Assembly: GCF_902729445.1 (NCBI RefSeq)
Contig: NZ_CACVCE010000012.1
Coordinates: forward strand, 124,001 to 188,000
Length of the DNA stretch: 64,000 bases
Direction of reading: 5' to 3'
Source of the DNA: Magnetospirillum sp902729445
GTDB taxonomy: Bacteria; Pseudomonadota; Alphaproteobacteria; Rhodospirillales; Magnetospirillaceae
Below the pieces are notes generated by a model. The model was not told the DNA's origin, ran no database searches, and was given only the letters and a program-made list of their open reading frames with translations. Made by a program: the position numbers and the translations under genes. Numbering within the stretch: position 1 is the stretch's first letter; each line of letters starts with the position of its first letter. Of the stretch, positions 1 through 8,119 are shown piece by piece.

Positions 1-204
1 CTGGCCTGCGCCACGACCGACCGCGTGCTGGGTGCCCACATCGTCGGCCCCAATGCCGGCGACCTGCTGGCCGAGCTGGTGCTGGCGATGGAATTCGGCG
101 CGGCGTCGGAAGACGTGGCCCGGACCTGCCATTCGCACCCGGGCCTGGGCGAGGCGGTCAAGGAAGCCTGCCTGGCCGTGCTGGGCCGCGCGCTCCACGT
201 CTAA
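1..204 (+). CDS. lpd: dihydrolipoamide dehydrogenase, C-terminal end (partial)
   Basis: Only the last 67 codons lie in the window, read in frame 1 to a TAA at 202-204. The segment is the dimerisation-domain end of a pyridine nucleotide-disulphide oxidoreductase. It shows the VLGAHIVGPNAGDLL strand-loop and the CHSHPGLGEAV motif, which matches the HxHPxLxE active-site His-Glu pair typical of E3. The enzyme reoxidises the lipoyl group of 2-oxoacid dehydrogenase complexes with NAD+. Other family members such as mercuric reductase share the fold, but the HPxLxE motif favours E3. A strong terminator follows 17 bp after the stop. The start and the FAD and NAD domains lie outside the window. Confidence 0.85.
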   Translation: MACATTDRVLGAHIVGPNAGDLLAELVLAMEFGAASEDVARTCHSHPGLGEAVKEACLAVLGRALHV

Positions 205-220
205 GCGGATCGTTGTTGCG

Positions 221-262
221 AAATCCCCCCGAGGGCCTGGCCTTCGGGGGGATTTTGTTTTT
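221..262 (+). terminator. Rho-independent terminator after lpd
   Basis: A GC-rich stem with arms AAATCCCCCCGAGG and CCTTCGGGGGGATTT around a short loop is followed by TTGTTTTT. It sits just after the lpd stop. It is nearly identical to the terminator at 827-866. Confidence 0.85.
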
Positions 263-350
263 GAACGGCGCATGAACCGACCGTTCAGCCTGGGTTCCGG
301 GGTGGGTTGCTACGGTTCTTGTCAGCAACCACCCCCCAGGAGTACCCCCC

Positions 351-803
351 ATGAAGACCTTGATTGCCGCGACCATCGCCGCCCTGTCGCTTCCCGTCAT
401 GGCCGTCGCCGACGACCGTGTCCCGGAAAATGTTCTGCCGCCCGCCGCGGTCATCCACCAGTTGGTCGCCGATGGCCATGACCTGCGCAAGGTGGAATAT
501 GAACGGGGCCGTTATGACGCCCTTGTCCGCACTGCCGATGCCCGTCTGGTCAAGATGGCGGTGGATCCGATGACCGGCCATGTGATCGCAGCGTCCGACC
601 GCGCCAAGCACACCGACGTTCAGGCGGTTCCGGTCAGCGCCGTCGAGGCCATCGTCGCCGCCGCCGGAGAAGGCCATTACGACGTCACCGAGCTGGAGTT
701 CCGCGACGGCCGCTATCGGGTCCAGGCCAGGGACGACGACGGCAAGACCGCCCGCGTTGAAATCGACGCCCAAACCGGCCAGATCGCCAGCATCAAGCAT
801 TAA
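351..803 (+). CDS. exported tandem PepSY-like domain protein
   Basis: This is a 150-residue protein with a clear signal peptide at residues 1-21 (MKTL, hydrophobic core, AVA-DD cleavage region). The mature part holds two similar PepSY-like units at about residues 30-82 and 91-150. Each has an alpha-helical start, then a beta sheet containing YERGRYDALV or FRDGRYRVQA, then D-x-x-T-G-x-I. PepSY domains are thought to inhibit peptidases or act as periplasmic sensors, but the role here is unknown. CAGGAG about 10 bases upstream supports the ATG. It is flanked by terminators on both sides, so it is probably monocistronic. Function beyond the domain is not assigned. Confidence 0.8.
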   Translation: MKTLIAATIAALSLPVMAVADDRVPENVLPPAAVIHQLVADGHDLRKVEYERGRYDALVRTADARLVKMAVDPMTGHVIAASDRAKHTDVQAVPVSAVEAIVAAAGEGHYDVTELEFRDGRYRVQARDDDGKTARVEIDAQTGQIASIKH

Positions 804-826
804 GCGCCGGGGAGTGAACGAACAGA

Positions 827-866
827 CTCCCCCCGAGGGCTTTGGCCTTCGGGGGGATTTTGCTTG
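827..866 (+). terminator. Rho-independent terminator after the PepSY gene
   Basis: Stem ACTCCCCCCGAGGGC / GCCTTCGGGGGGATTT with a T-rich tail (TTGCTTGTTTG). It is an almost exact second copy of the hairpin at 221-262, which suggests the PepSY gene and its terminator share history with the lpd 3' end. Confidence 0.8.
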
Positions 867-870
867 TTTG

Positions 871-969
871 AACCACAGAGACACAGAGGCACAGAGAGTT
901 CCTGCCGGACGGTGGTTTCATCGCGTTACCGCGAAGCAGTTATCTCTGTGCCTCTGTGTCTCTGTGGTT
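871..969. repeat. perfect 27-bp inverted repeat with 45-nt loop
   Basis: The left arm at 871-897 begins AACCACAGAGACACAGAGG. The right arm at 943-969 is its exact reverse complement and ends CTCTGTGTCTCTGTGGTT. The arms are built from an ACAGAG-type repeat, unlike the surrounding coding DNA. Similar CCACAGAGACACAGAGG palindromes are scattered in intergenic regions of many bacteria. It lies between a terminator and the lemA start and is not part of either gene. Confidence 0.9.
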
Positions 970-1046
970 TCCCTCTTTCGGACACGTGTCATCTCGTGTC
1001 ACTATTTCCGCCTGCGTCAGGGCGAGCGCTCTCGAGGGGACAAATC

Positions 1047-1709
1047 ATGGAATTGCTGCTTTTCATTACCGTTGTGCTGCTGATCTGGTTCGCGAAGATT
1101 TACAATCAGCTGCAACGCTTCGGGAACGATGTGAAGCGTGCGCGTGCCGATATCATGGCCTCGCTGAAGAAGCGTCTGGACCTTGCCGGGCGACTTGTCG
1201 ACATCACGCAGTCTTACGGCGAACACGAAAAATTCACGCAACTGACCACTGCCGAAAACATGTCGTCGATCACGGACGCGATGGTGGCGGCGCGCAAGGT
1301 CGATCAGGTCCTGAACCAGGTTTCCAGTTTGGCGATGGCGTATCCCGATCTGAAGGCCAATGCCACCTACCAGCAGCTGATGAGCCAGTTGCATGATATC
1401 GAGAGCGATCTGCAGAAGCGGCGCGAGGGATACAATGCCTCGGTCAGCCACTACAACGCCTATCGCAGTTCATTGCCTCAGACGCTTTTCGCCTCGTCGG
1501 TAGGCTTTCACGAAGCTCCGTTCTACTCGGTTGACGAGGCCGGGTTGGAAGCCCTTCCCGACTTCAAGACCGATGACGGCCAAATGTTGAAAGCAACGTT
1601 GCAGAAGATGGGCGACAAGGCGAGTGGACTGGTCAATCAGGCGGGCAAGCAACTCAACACCGCATTGGCCGAGGTCAAAGGCGGACAAGAGGGGCAGGGG
1701 CGACAGTAG
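1047..1709 (+). CDS. lemA: LemA family protein
   Basis: This is a 220-residue protein. One N-terminal membrane helix (residues 1-17) is followed by a largely alpha-helical region with the family signature: YNQLQRFGNDVKRA, then a block around NQVSSLAMAYPDLKAN, then YNASVSHYNAYR and the hydrophobic-aromatic GFHEAPFYSVD. The function of LemA is not settled; it is a membrane-anchored helical bundle with its N terminus outside. The reading frame is open upstream to 864, but GAGGGGA at 1034-1040 and the start of homology both choose ATG 1047. The acidic, glutamine-rich tail is short. It converges with tgt 17 bp downstream. Confidence 0.88.
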   Translation: MELLLFITVVLLIWFAKIYNQLQRFGNDVKRARADIMASLKKRLDLAGRLVDITQSYGEHEKFTQLTTAENMSSITDAMVAARKVDQVLNQVSSLAMAYPDLKANATYQQLMSQLHDIESDLQKRREGYNASVSHYNAYRSSLPQTLFASSVGFHEAPFYSVDEAGLEALPDFKTDDGQMLKATLQKMGDKASGLVNQAGKQLNTALAEVKGGQEGQGRQ

Positions 1710-1726
1710 CCGGCTCCCCCGCACCC

Positions 1727-2854
1727 TCACCCCACCTCGATATCCCCCATCGCCTCCTGCTCGGCGAACTTCGCCGCGAAGTCCTGCACCCGGCCTTCCT
1801 TGATCGCCGCCCGCAGTCCCGCCATCACCTCCTGGTAATAATGTAAATTGTGCCAGGTCAGCAGCATCGGGCCCAGAATCTCCTCGGCGCGGATCAGGTG
1901 GTGCAGATAGGCGCGGGAATAATTGCGACAGGCCGGGCAGGTGCAGGCTTCGTCCAGCGGGCGCGGGTCGTCCTGGTGGCGGGCGTTCCTTAAATTCACC
2001 GTGCCGCGCCGGGTGAAGGCCTGGGCGGTGCGGCCCGACCGGGTCGGCATCACGCAATCGAACATGTCGATGCCGCGCAGCACCGCGCCGACGATGTCCG
2101 ATGGCCGGCCCACCCCCATCAGGTAACGCGGCCGGTCGGTGGGCAACAGCGGCGTGGTGAAATCCAGGGTCGAGAACATCAATTCCTGGCCTTCGCCCAC
2201 CGCCAGGCCGCCGACGGCATAGCCGTCGAAGCCCATCGCCGTCAGGGCAGCGGCGGATTCGGCGCGGAATTCCGGGTAGATGCCGCCCTGGACGATGCCG
2301 AACAGGCCATAGCCCGGGCGCTCGACGAAGGCATCCCTGGACCGCCTGGCCCAGCGCATCGACAGCCGCATGGACTCGGCCGCTTGTTTCTCGGTGGCCG
2401 GAAACGGCGTGCATTCGTCGAAGGCCATGGTGACGTCGGCATCCAGCCAATTCTGGATTTCCATCGATCGCTCGGGCGTCAACAGGTGCTTCGAGCCGTC
2501 GATATGGGATTGGAAGGTGACGCCGTCCTCGGTCAGTTTCCTCAGTTTCGCCAGGCTCATCACCTGGAAGCCGCCGGAATCGGTGAGGATGGGCCCAGGC
2601 CAGTTCATGAAGCGGTGCAGCCCGCCCAGCTTGCCGATGCGTTCGGCGCCGGGGCGCAGCATCAGATGATAGGTGTTGCCCAGGATCATCTGGGCGCCGG
2701 TGGCCGCCACGCTGTCCGGCATCATCGCCTTGACGGTGGCCGCCGTGCCGACCGGCATGAAGGCCGGGGTGTCCATCGGGCCGTGGGCGGTGTGCAAGGT
2801 CCCACAGCGGGCGGCGCCGTCGGTGGCGTGAAGGTCGAAGCGAAAGGCGGTCAC
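1727..2854 (-). CDS. tgt: queuine tRNA-guanine transglycosylase
   Basis: This is a 375-residue enzyme that exchanges guanine-34 for preQ1 in GUN-anticodon tRNAs. Visible family features are the TDSGGFQVMSL loop with the catalytic Asp near residue 92, IVQGG, and GIDMFDCVMPTR with the nucleophilic Asp. The zinc site is CTCPAC followed by RNYSRAYLHHL, giving three Cys and one His. The start is GTG and overlaps the queA stop by four bases, so the two are translationally coupled. Length matches the family. Confidence 0.97.
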   Translation of the reverse strand: MTAFRFDLHATDGAARCGTLHTAHGPMDTPAFMPVGTAATVKAMMPDSVAATGAQMILGNTYHLMLRPGAERIGKLGGLHRFMNWPGPILTDSGGFQVMSLAKLRKLTEDGVTFQSHIDGSKHLLTPERSMEIQNWLDADVTMAFDECTPFPATEKQAAESMRLSMRWARRSRDAFVERPGYGLFGIVQGGIYPEFRAESAAALTAMGFDGYAVGGLAVGEGQELMFSTLDFTTPLLPTDRPRYLMGVGRPSDIVGAVLRGIDMFDCVMPTRSGRTAQAFTRRGTVNLRNARHQDDPRPLDEACTCPACRNYSRAYLHHLIRAEEILGPMLLTWHNLHYYQEVMAGLRAAIKEGRVQDFAAKFAEQEAMGDIEVG

Positions 2855-3888
2855 GCGAAGGTCTCCCGGTGCAGCAGGCAGGCGTCGCCATAGGAATAGA
2901 AACGATAGGAGCCGGCGATGGCGTGGGCATAGGCCGCCCGCATGCGATCCAGCCCGGAAAAGGCCGAGACCAGCATGAACAGGGTCGAGCGCGGCAGGTG
3001 GAAATTGGTCATCAACAGATCGACCGCCCGGAAGCGATAGCCCGGCGTGATGAAGATGTCGGTGGCGGCGTCGAAGGGCCGGATCAAGCCGTCGGGATCG
3101 GCGGCACTTTCCAGCAGCCGCAGCGAGGTGGTGCCGATCGCCACCACCCGGCCGCCATTGGCCCGGGCGCGGTTGATCGCATCGGCGATGTCGGCCGTCA
3201 CCACGCCCAACTCGGCATGCATGCGGTGGTCATCGGTGTCATCGACCTTGACCGGCAGGAAGGTGCCGGCCCCGACGTGAAGGGTCACGGTCAGCCGGGT
3301 GGCGCCGGCGGCATCGATGGCGTCCAGCAAGGCCGGGGTGAAATGCAGGCCGGCGGTGGGGGCGGCCACCGCGCCTTGTTCCTTGGCGAACACGGTCTGG
3401 TAATCGGCGCGGTCCTGCTGGTCGGCGACGCCCTTCCTGATATAGGGCGGCAGCGGCATGCGGCCGAACTCCTCCAGCGCGGCCATCAGCTCGGGGCCGG
3501 CGCGGTCGAAGGCCAGGGTAACCTCGCCGGCCTCGCCCTTTTCGGCGATGGTGGCGGTGAAATCGGGGCCGAAGCGGACCAGATCGCCCGGCTTCAGCTT
3601 CTTGGCCGGCCGGGCGAAGGCCTTCCATTGGGCCAGGCCCAGGCGCTGGTGCAAGGTCACCTCGATGCCGGCCTCGCCCCGATGGCCGAACAACCGGGCC
3701 GGGATGACGCGGGTGTCGTTGCTGACCACCACGTCGCCGGGACGCAAAAAGCGCGGCAGATCGGCGACCACATGGTCGGCCAGACCGCTGGTCGTCACAT
3801 GCAGCAGGCGGGCGCAATCGCGAGGATTCACCGGGCGCTCGGCGATCCGCTCGCGCGGCAGGTCGAAATCGAACAGGTCCACTTTCAT
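2851..3888 (-). CDS. queA: S-adenosylmethionine:tRNA ribosyltransferase-isomerase
   Basis: This is a 345-residue cytosolic enzyme that transfers and isomerises the ribosyl group of SAM onto preQ1-34 in tRNA, giving epoxyqueuosine. It starts with the typical MKVDLFDFDLPRERIA. The family blocks NDTRVIPARLFG, PLPPYI, the PTAGLHF loop, TLHVGAGTF and TNFHLPRSTLFMLVSAF are all present. It is the first gene of a queA-tgt pair coupled by a four-base overlap, so substrate passes directly between sequential steps of queuosine synthesis. Confidence 0.97.
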   Translation of the reverse strand: MKVDLFDFDLPRERIAERPVNPRDCARLLHVTTSGLADHVVADLPRFLRPGDVVVSNDTRVIPARLFGHRGEAGIEVTLHQRLGLAQWKAFARPAKKLKPGDLVRFGPDFTATIAEKGEAGEVTLAFDRAGPELMAALEEFGRMPLPPYIRKGVADQQDRADYQTVFAKEQGAVAAPTAGLHFTPALLDAIDAAGATRLTVTLHVGAGTFLPVKVDDTDDHRMHAELGVVTADIADAINRARANGGRVVAIGTTSLRLLESAADPDGLIRPFDAATDIFITPGYRFRAVDLLMTNFHLPRSTLFMLVSAFSGLDRMRAAYAHAIAGSYRFYSYGDACLLHRETFA

Positions 3889-3967
3889 GGTGAGGGTTTA
3901 GGCGGGATTGCGCCGGCCCGTCAACCCTCGCACAATGATCGGGTAATGATCGATGAAAAGAGCCCGA

Positions 3968-4903
3968 ATGGACCTGTTCCCCCCGATTGAGCCCTATGCC
4001 TGGGGTGCCCTGGAGGTAGGCGACGGCCACACCCTTTACTGGGAGGAATCCGGCAACCCCCAGGGTCCGGCGGTCCTGTTCGTCCATGGCGGGCCAGGCG
4101 CCGGCACCGCGCCACCCTATCGCCGTTTCTTCGATCCGGCCCATTGGCGGATCGTCTTGTTCGATCAGCGGGGGTCGGGCCGCTCGGTGCCCTATGCCGA
4201 GACCCGCTTCAACACCACCGGCCACCTGATCGCCGACATGGAGAAGCTGCGCCGCCACCTGGCGGTGGATCGTTGGCTGTTGTTCGGCGGCTCGTGGGGC
4301 AGCACCCTGGCCCTGGCCTATGGCCAGGCCCATCCCGAGCGGGTCACCGGCTTCGTCTTGCGGGGCGTGTTCCTGTTCCGCGAAAGCGAAACCGAGTGGT
4401 TCCTGCACGGCATGGCCGCTTTCTATCCCGAGGCGCACCGCCGTTTCGTCGCCCATGTCCAGGGTGACGGCGGCGACGTGCTGGCCGCTTATCATCGCCG
4501 CCTGACCCATCCCGACCCCAACATCCACCTGCCGGCGGCGCGGATGTGGTCGGGCTACGAGGAAGCCTGCGCCCGCCTGGTCGCCCGGCCCGACCCGGTC
4601 GAGCCCGACGGCGCCGCCGCCCTGGCGATGGCGCGGATGGAATGCCATTACATGGTCCATGGCGGCTTCCTGCGGCCGGGCCAGTTGCTGGAGGAGGTCG
4701 GCCGGATCGCCCATTTGCCGGCCCGCATCGTCCAGGGCCGCTATGACGTCATCTGCCCGCCGGTATCGGCCTTCGACCTGGCCCAGGCCTGGCCCAAGGC
4801 GCGGCTGACCGTGGTGGCCGAGGCCGGCCATTCGGCGATGGAGCCCGGCCTGCGCACCGCTTTGGTGGCGGCAGTCGAGGAGATGCGGCGGATCTGTCCG
4901 TGA
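3968..4903 (+). CDS. pip: proline iminopeptidase (alpha/beta hydrolase, S33)
   Basis: This 311-residue cytosolic peptidase removes N-terminal proline. Diagnostic motifs are the oxyanion-hole HGGPG, FDQRGSGRS, the nucleophile elbow GGSWGS and, near the C terminus, the catalytic His in EAGHS. The Asp of the triad lies in the GRYDVICP segment. The frame opens at ATG 3953, but the family N terminus MDLFPPIEPY begins at ATG 3968, which has AAAAGAG upstream, so 3968 is preferred. It is convergent with the J-domain gene; the stop codons abut. Confidence 0.93.
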   Translation: MDLFPPIEPYAWGALEVGDGHTLYWEESGNPQGPAVLFVHGGPGAGTAPPYRRFFDPAHWRIVLFDQRGSGRSVPYAETRFNTTGHLIADMEKLRRHLAVDRWLLFGGSWGSTLALAYGQAHPERVTGFVLRGVFLFRESETEWFLHGMAAFYPEAHRRFVAHVQGDGGDVLAAYHRRLTHPDPNIHLPAARMWSGYEEACARLVARPDPVEPDGAAALAMARMECHYMVHGGFLRPGQLLEEVGRIAHLPARIVQGRYDVICPPVSAFDLAQAWPKARLTVVAEAGHSAMEPGLRTALVAAVEEMRRICP

Positions 4904-6406
4904 TCAATCGTCGCGGGCGAACTGTTCGGTGTCCAGCGGCTGCGGCTGCTTGGGGTCGCCCGGCGCGGTGACCAGCACGATCTCGGGGATGGTGGTGGCC
5001 GCCTTCAGGCGCGCCGCCGAGATCTGGTGATAGGTCAGGGTGAAGGGCAGCAGGGCCGCCTGCATCGATTGGGTGAACACCCCGCAGGCGCGGGAATAGT
5101 GGCTGCCGCTGGCGAACTCGATGCGGAAGGTGCCGTCGGGCAGGCCGCCGACGCCGATATGGTGGGTGGCCGGCACGAAATAGGCGGCGACGGTGTGCCC
5201 GCCCATGGTCTTCAGCTTGACCACGGCGTCGCGTCGGCCGTCATTATGGATCAGCAGGCGATGCTCGCCGGTGGCGCGACGGATCAGCACCTCGCCGGCC
5301 TCGGGCGTCGAGCCGGGATTCTGGGCGCACCATTCCTGCTTGTGCAACGCCGAGGTCCCGGCATAGAGCGCCCGGCGGGTAACCCAGCCGACCACGCCCG
5401 ACGGCGTGCGCACCTGGGCCCATTCCGGGCTGGTGACATCGACCACCTGGACGGTGGTGAAGCGGTCCAGCAGGGTCAGGACCGGCGCGCCATCGACCGG
5501 CGACTGGCGCAGCTTCAGATCCTCGATGGCGACATAGCGGATGTCGCCGATCTCGGCGGCCTGGACGCTGATGCCGGCGCGGGCGGCCATGGGCGGCTCC
5601 CACGGTTTCAGGGCGATCAGGGCGGCCACCCCCAGCACCAGCGGCAGCGCCACCAGCGGCAGCGCCTGAGCGAAGAACACCCCGCCATTCCACAAGGCCC
5701 AGCGATTTTTCAGGCGCCGGCCGCCCTGGCCGGTTTCGGCGCGCAATTGCTCGATCTGGCGGGCATGGACCGACAGGCGGGCGAAGCGCGACGCCTGCTC
5801 GGTCAGGGCGCGGGCCAGGTCGGTCTCGTCCAGCGCCAGGAAGGCCCGGGCCTGGCGGATCAGCATGCGGGCGTTCTGGTCCTTGGGCTTGGTGCCGCCA
5901 AACAGGTTTCTGACCAGTGCGATGGGGGTCAGGATCAGGCCGGGCAACGACCACCAGCCCAGCAGCCAGCTGACCGTCGAGGCCCTGGCGGCGATGCGGT
6001 CGGCGCAGTCCCGGCAAAAAATGCCCTCTTCGCGGGTGCGCCTGGCCCACACCAGGTAACTTTTTACCTGGTGGAAGATGACGTAACGCGGCTGCACGGT
6101 GATCTTGCCGCAGGCCGAACAGGCGAATGGCGTCGCCGGGTAATCATCGCCGTCATCGACCAATGGCGGGACCCCGGTGGCATGGTATTCGGCGCGGTAG
6201 ACCACATCCTTCAAGACCCGGTAAGCCTCGACGATTGCTTGGAATTCCTGGCGTGCCGCCTCGGACGGATTGCGGTCGGGATGCACCTGCTTGGCCCGGT
6301 TGCGATAGGCAGTCTTGATGGCCGCCAGGTCCGCTCCGGGGAGCAGTCCAAGCACCGCGTAATAGCCTTTGGGGTCCGGGTAGGTGGTGGTCATCTGCAT
6401 CGACAT
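4904..6406 (-). CDS. membrane J-domain / zinc-finger / SH3-like protein
   Basis: This is a 500-residue multidomain protein. Residues 13-75 form a J domain with the HPD triad at 42-44, so it should stimulate an Hsp70. Residues 96-134 hold two CxxC knuckles (C96/C99 and C131/C134), probably binding zinc. Hydrophobic segments at about 145-167 and 243-266 look membrane-spanning and flank a charged helical region. Residues 288-348 resemble a bacterial SH3 domain (the GWVTRRAL end is typical), and the last 150 residues are unassigned. It follows the FliK-like gene on the same strand after a 42-bp gap, so it may be the distal gene of the flagellar block. The fusion is unusual for a J protein; the client is unknown. 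Confidence 0.7.
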   Translation of the reverse strand: MSMQMTTTYPDPKGYYAVLGLLPGADLAAIKTAYRNRAKQVHPDRNPSEAARQEFQAIVEAYRVLKDVVYRAEYHATGVPPLVDDGDDYPATPFACSACGKITVQPRYVIFHQVKSYLVWARRTREEGIFCRDCADRIAARASTVSWLLGWWSLPGLILTPIALVRNLFGGTKPKDQNARMLIRQARAFLALDETDLARALTEQASRFARLSVHARQIEQLRAETGQGGRRLKNRWALWNGGVFFAQALPLVALPLVLGVAALIALKPWEPPMAARAGISVQAAEIGDIRYVAIEDLKLRQSPVDGAPVLTLLDRFTTVQVVDVTSPEWAQVRTPSGVVGWVTRRALYAGTSALHKQEWCAQNPGSTPEAGEVLIRRATGEHRLLIHNDGRRDAVVKLKTMGGHTVAAYFVPATHHIGVGGLPDGTFRIEFASGSHYSRACGVFTQSMQAALLPFTLTYHQISAARLKAATTIPEIVLVTAPGDPKQPQPLDTEQFARDD

Positions 6407-6448
6407 AGGGCCTTGTTGCCCTCAGTCTGCTGCAAGTGCCGTGCCGAT

Positions 6449-8116
6449 TTAAACCACGATCTTCGTGGGCGGCGGAGCGTCCGGGGGCAATTCGACCCAG
6501 CGGCCGCCCGATTGGAAAGCGACCGAGCCCTTGGTGCCGACCAGTTCTGCGGCGTTGGTGAAGATGCCTAAGATGTCGTGGCGCATCTCGGGCGGCAGCG
6601 GCTGGTCGGTGCGGATGATCAGGTCGAACAATTTGTCGTCGCGCCGCACCAGCCCGTCCATCTGCATGCGGCCCAGCCGCGACAGGTTGAAATCCAGCAA
6701 GAAGCGTTCGCCGCCACCACCCTTGGCCGGGTCGGATTCGTCCTCGCCCTGGCGGCGGCGGACATAGAGCTGGACCGGATCGACCACCTGGCCGAACAAA
6801 AGCGGCAGGGTGAAGGCGGTCCATTCGCCGCCCGCCACCGGCCGGCCGCCCTCGGGTGCCATCTGTTCCAGTTCGGCCTTCAGCCGTTCGGCCAGATCCT
6901 TGCGGCCGGCCTTTTCCAATCCCCTGGTGGTGCCGTCGGGCAGGACCGCGCGGACGTCGCCCGACCGCATCGCCCCGGCGAACAGGGCGATGTTGGCGGC
7001 CAGGCGCGGTCCGACCTGCGGCAGCGACCGCATCAGCATGTCCAGCGCCTGGCGGTCTCCGGCCGCATTCAGGGTGGTCATGGTTTCGGCCAGGGTCGGC
7101 CAGCCCCCCGGGCGCAGTCCCGTCGATGCCGCCTGGCCTGGGCCGGCGGCGGCGGCAGGCGGCGGCGGTTCCGGCTGGCCGGCCAATTCCAGTTGCAGCC
7201 GCGTGCCGACCGGCAGATCGGACCCGGTCGGCAGCGCCAGGGTGCCGGCCGGGGTCTGCACCACCGCCTGGCCGCCGGGCGGATGGGCGACGACGGTGGC
7301 GGTCAACAGGCGGGGCGCCGTGGCGGCGGCCGGAACGGCAAGATCGCCCGGCAGGGTGGGCGGCGCCGACTGGGGCGCTTGGGCCGGCTGGCCGGGTCGG
7401 CCCGGCGACGCGGCGGCAGGCGCCATGGCGGTCTGCGGCGCGGCGGGGATGGTCTGGGGCGGGGTCTGCCCCGGCAGCTCGATTCCGGCGATGCGGACGG
7501 TCAGCCGGGTGCCCGCCGGCAGATCGGGCGGCAGGCCGGCGTCAAGGGTGCCGGGCTGGGCGGCGGTGGCCAGCGCCATCCCTTGGCCTGAGGCCGGGCG
7601 GATCATGGTGGCGGTCAGGCCGGCGGGAGCGCCGGGCAAGGACGCGGCGGGGGCTCCGGCTTGCGGCCCGGCCATGGGGGTGCCGGTCTGGGTGCCCGGC
7701 GTGCCGGGGGCTCCCGCCTGGCCGGTGGCGGCGCCCATGAAGGGGGGCATGGCGGTCTGCGGGCCGGCGAAGGGGGCGCCGGCCAGGGTGGGGGCGCCGG
7801 GCAGGGTCATGCCGGCCAGCGGGCGGCCGTTCACCGCCAGCAAGGTGACGCCCTGGTCGGTGACCTGCAAAAGCAGCCGAGCCCCTTCGGGGATCGGCGG
7901 CAGGGTCTGGCCGGGCAGGGCCTTCAACTGGACCATGCCATCGGGGGTGGCGACGGTCATCGCCCCCTTGGCGGCGCGGGCCTGGGCCACCGCTTCCATC
8001 ATCGAGCCGAGCGCCGCATTGGCGATCTGGCCGCCGGTCACCGTCAGCGCCACCGGCCCGCTGACCGCCGACCCGGTAACGGGCAGCGGAGCGGGTGGCG
8101 GCGCGACGCTGGACAT
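6449..8116 (-). CDS. proline/alanine-rich protein with FliK-like C-terminal domain
   Basis: This is a 555-residue protein. Residues 1-320 are low complexity, very rich in Pro, Ala, Gly and Gln, with repeated VTDQGVTLLAVNG- and LTVRIAGIELPG-like strands. Residues about 330-540 are ordered, with the pattern LLDFNLSRLGRMQMDGLV then a beta-strand and L-P-x-E-x-R helix. This resembles the hook-length control C-terminal domain (Flg_hook): leucine-rich, LG-x-x-x-x and a glycine near the end. Its place directly after flhF-flhG supports a flagellar role, either as a divergent FliK or as a length or checkpoint protein. The family assignment is by pattern only. Confidence 0.6.
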   Translation of the reverse strand: MSSVAPPPAPLPVTGSAVSGPVALTVTGGQIANAALGSMMEAVAQARAAKGAMTVATPDGMVQLKALPGQTLPPIPEGARLLLQVTDQGVTLLAVNGRPLAGMTLPGAPTLAGAPFAGPQTAMPPFMGAATGQAGAPGTPGTQTGTPMAGPQAGAPAASLPGAPAGLTATMIRPASGQGMALATAAQPGTLDAGLPPDLPAGTRLTVRIAGIELPGQTPPQTIPAAPQTAMAPAAASPGRPGQPAQAPQSAPPTLPGDLAVPAAATAPRLLTATVVAHPPGGQAVVQTPAGTLALPTGSDLPVGTRLQLELAGQPEPPPPAAAAGPGQAASTGLRPGGWPTLAETMTTLNAAGDRQALDMLMRSLPQVGPRLAANIALFAGAMRSGDVRAVLPDGTTRGLEKAGRKDLAERLKAELEQMAPEGGRPVAGGEWTAFTLPLLFGQVVDPVQLYVRRRQGEDESDPAKGGGGERFLLDFNLSRLGRMQMDGLVRRDDKLFDLIIRTDQPLPPEMRHDILGIFTNAAELVGTKGSVAFQSGGRWVELPPDAPPPTKIVV

Positions 8117-8119
8117 GGT

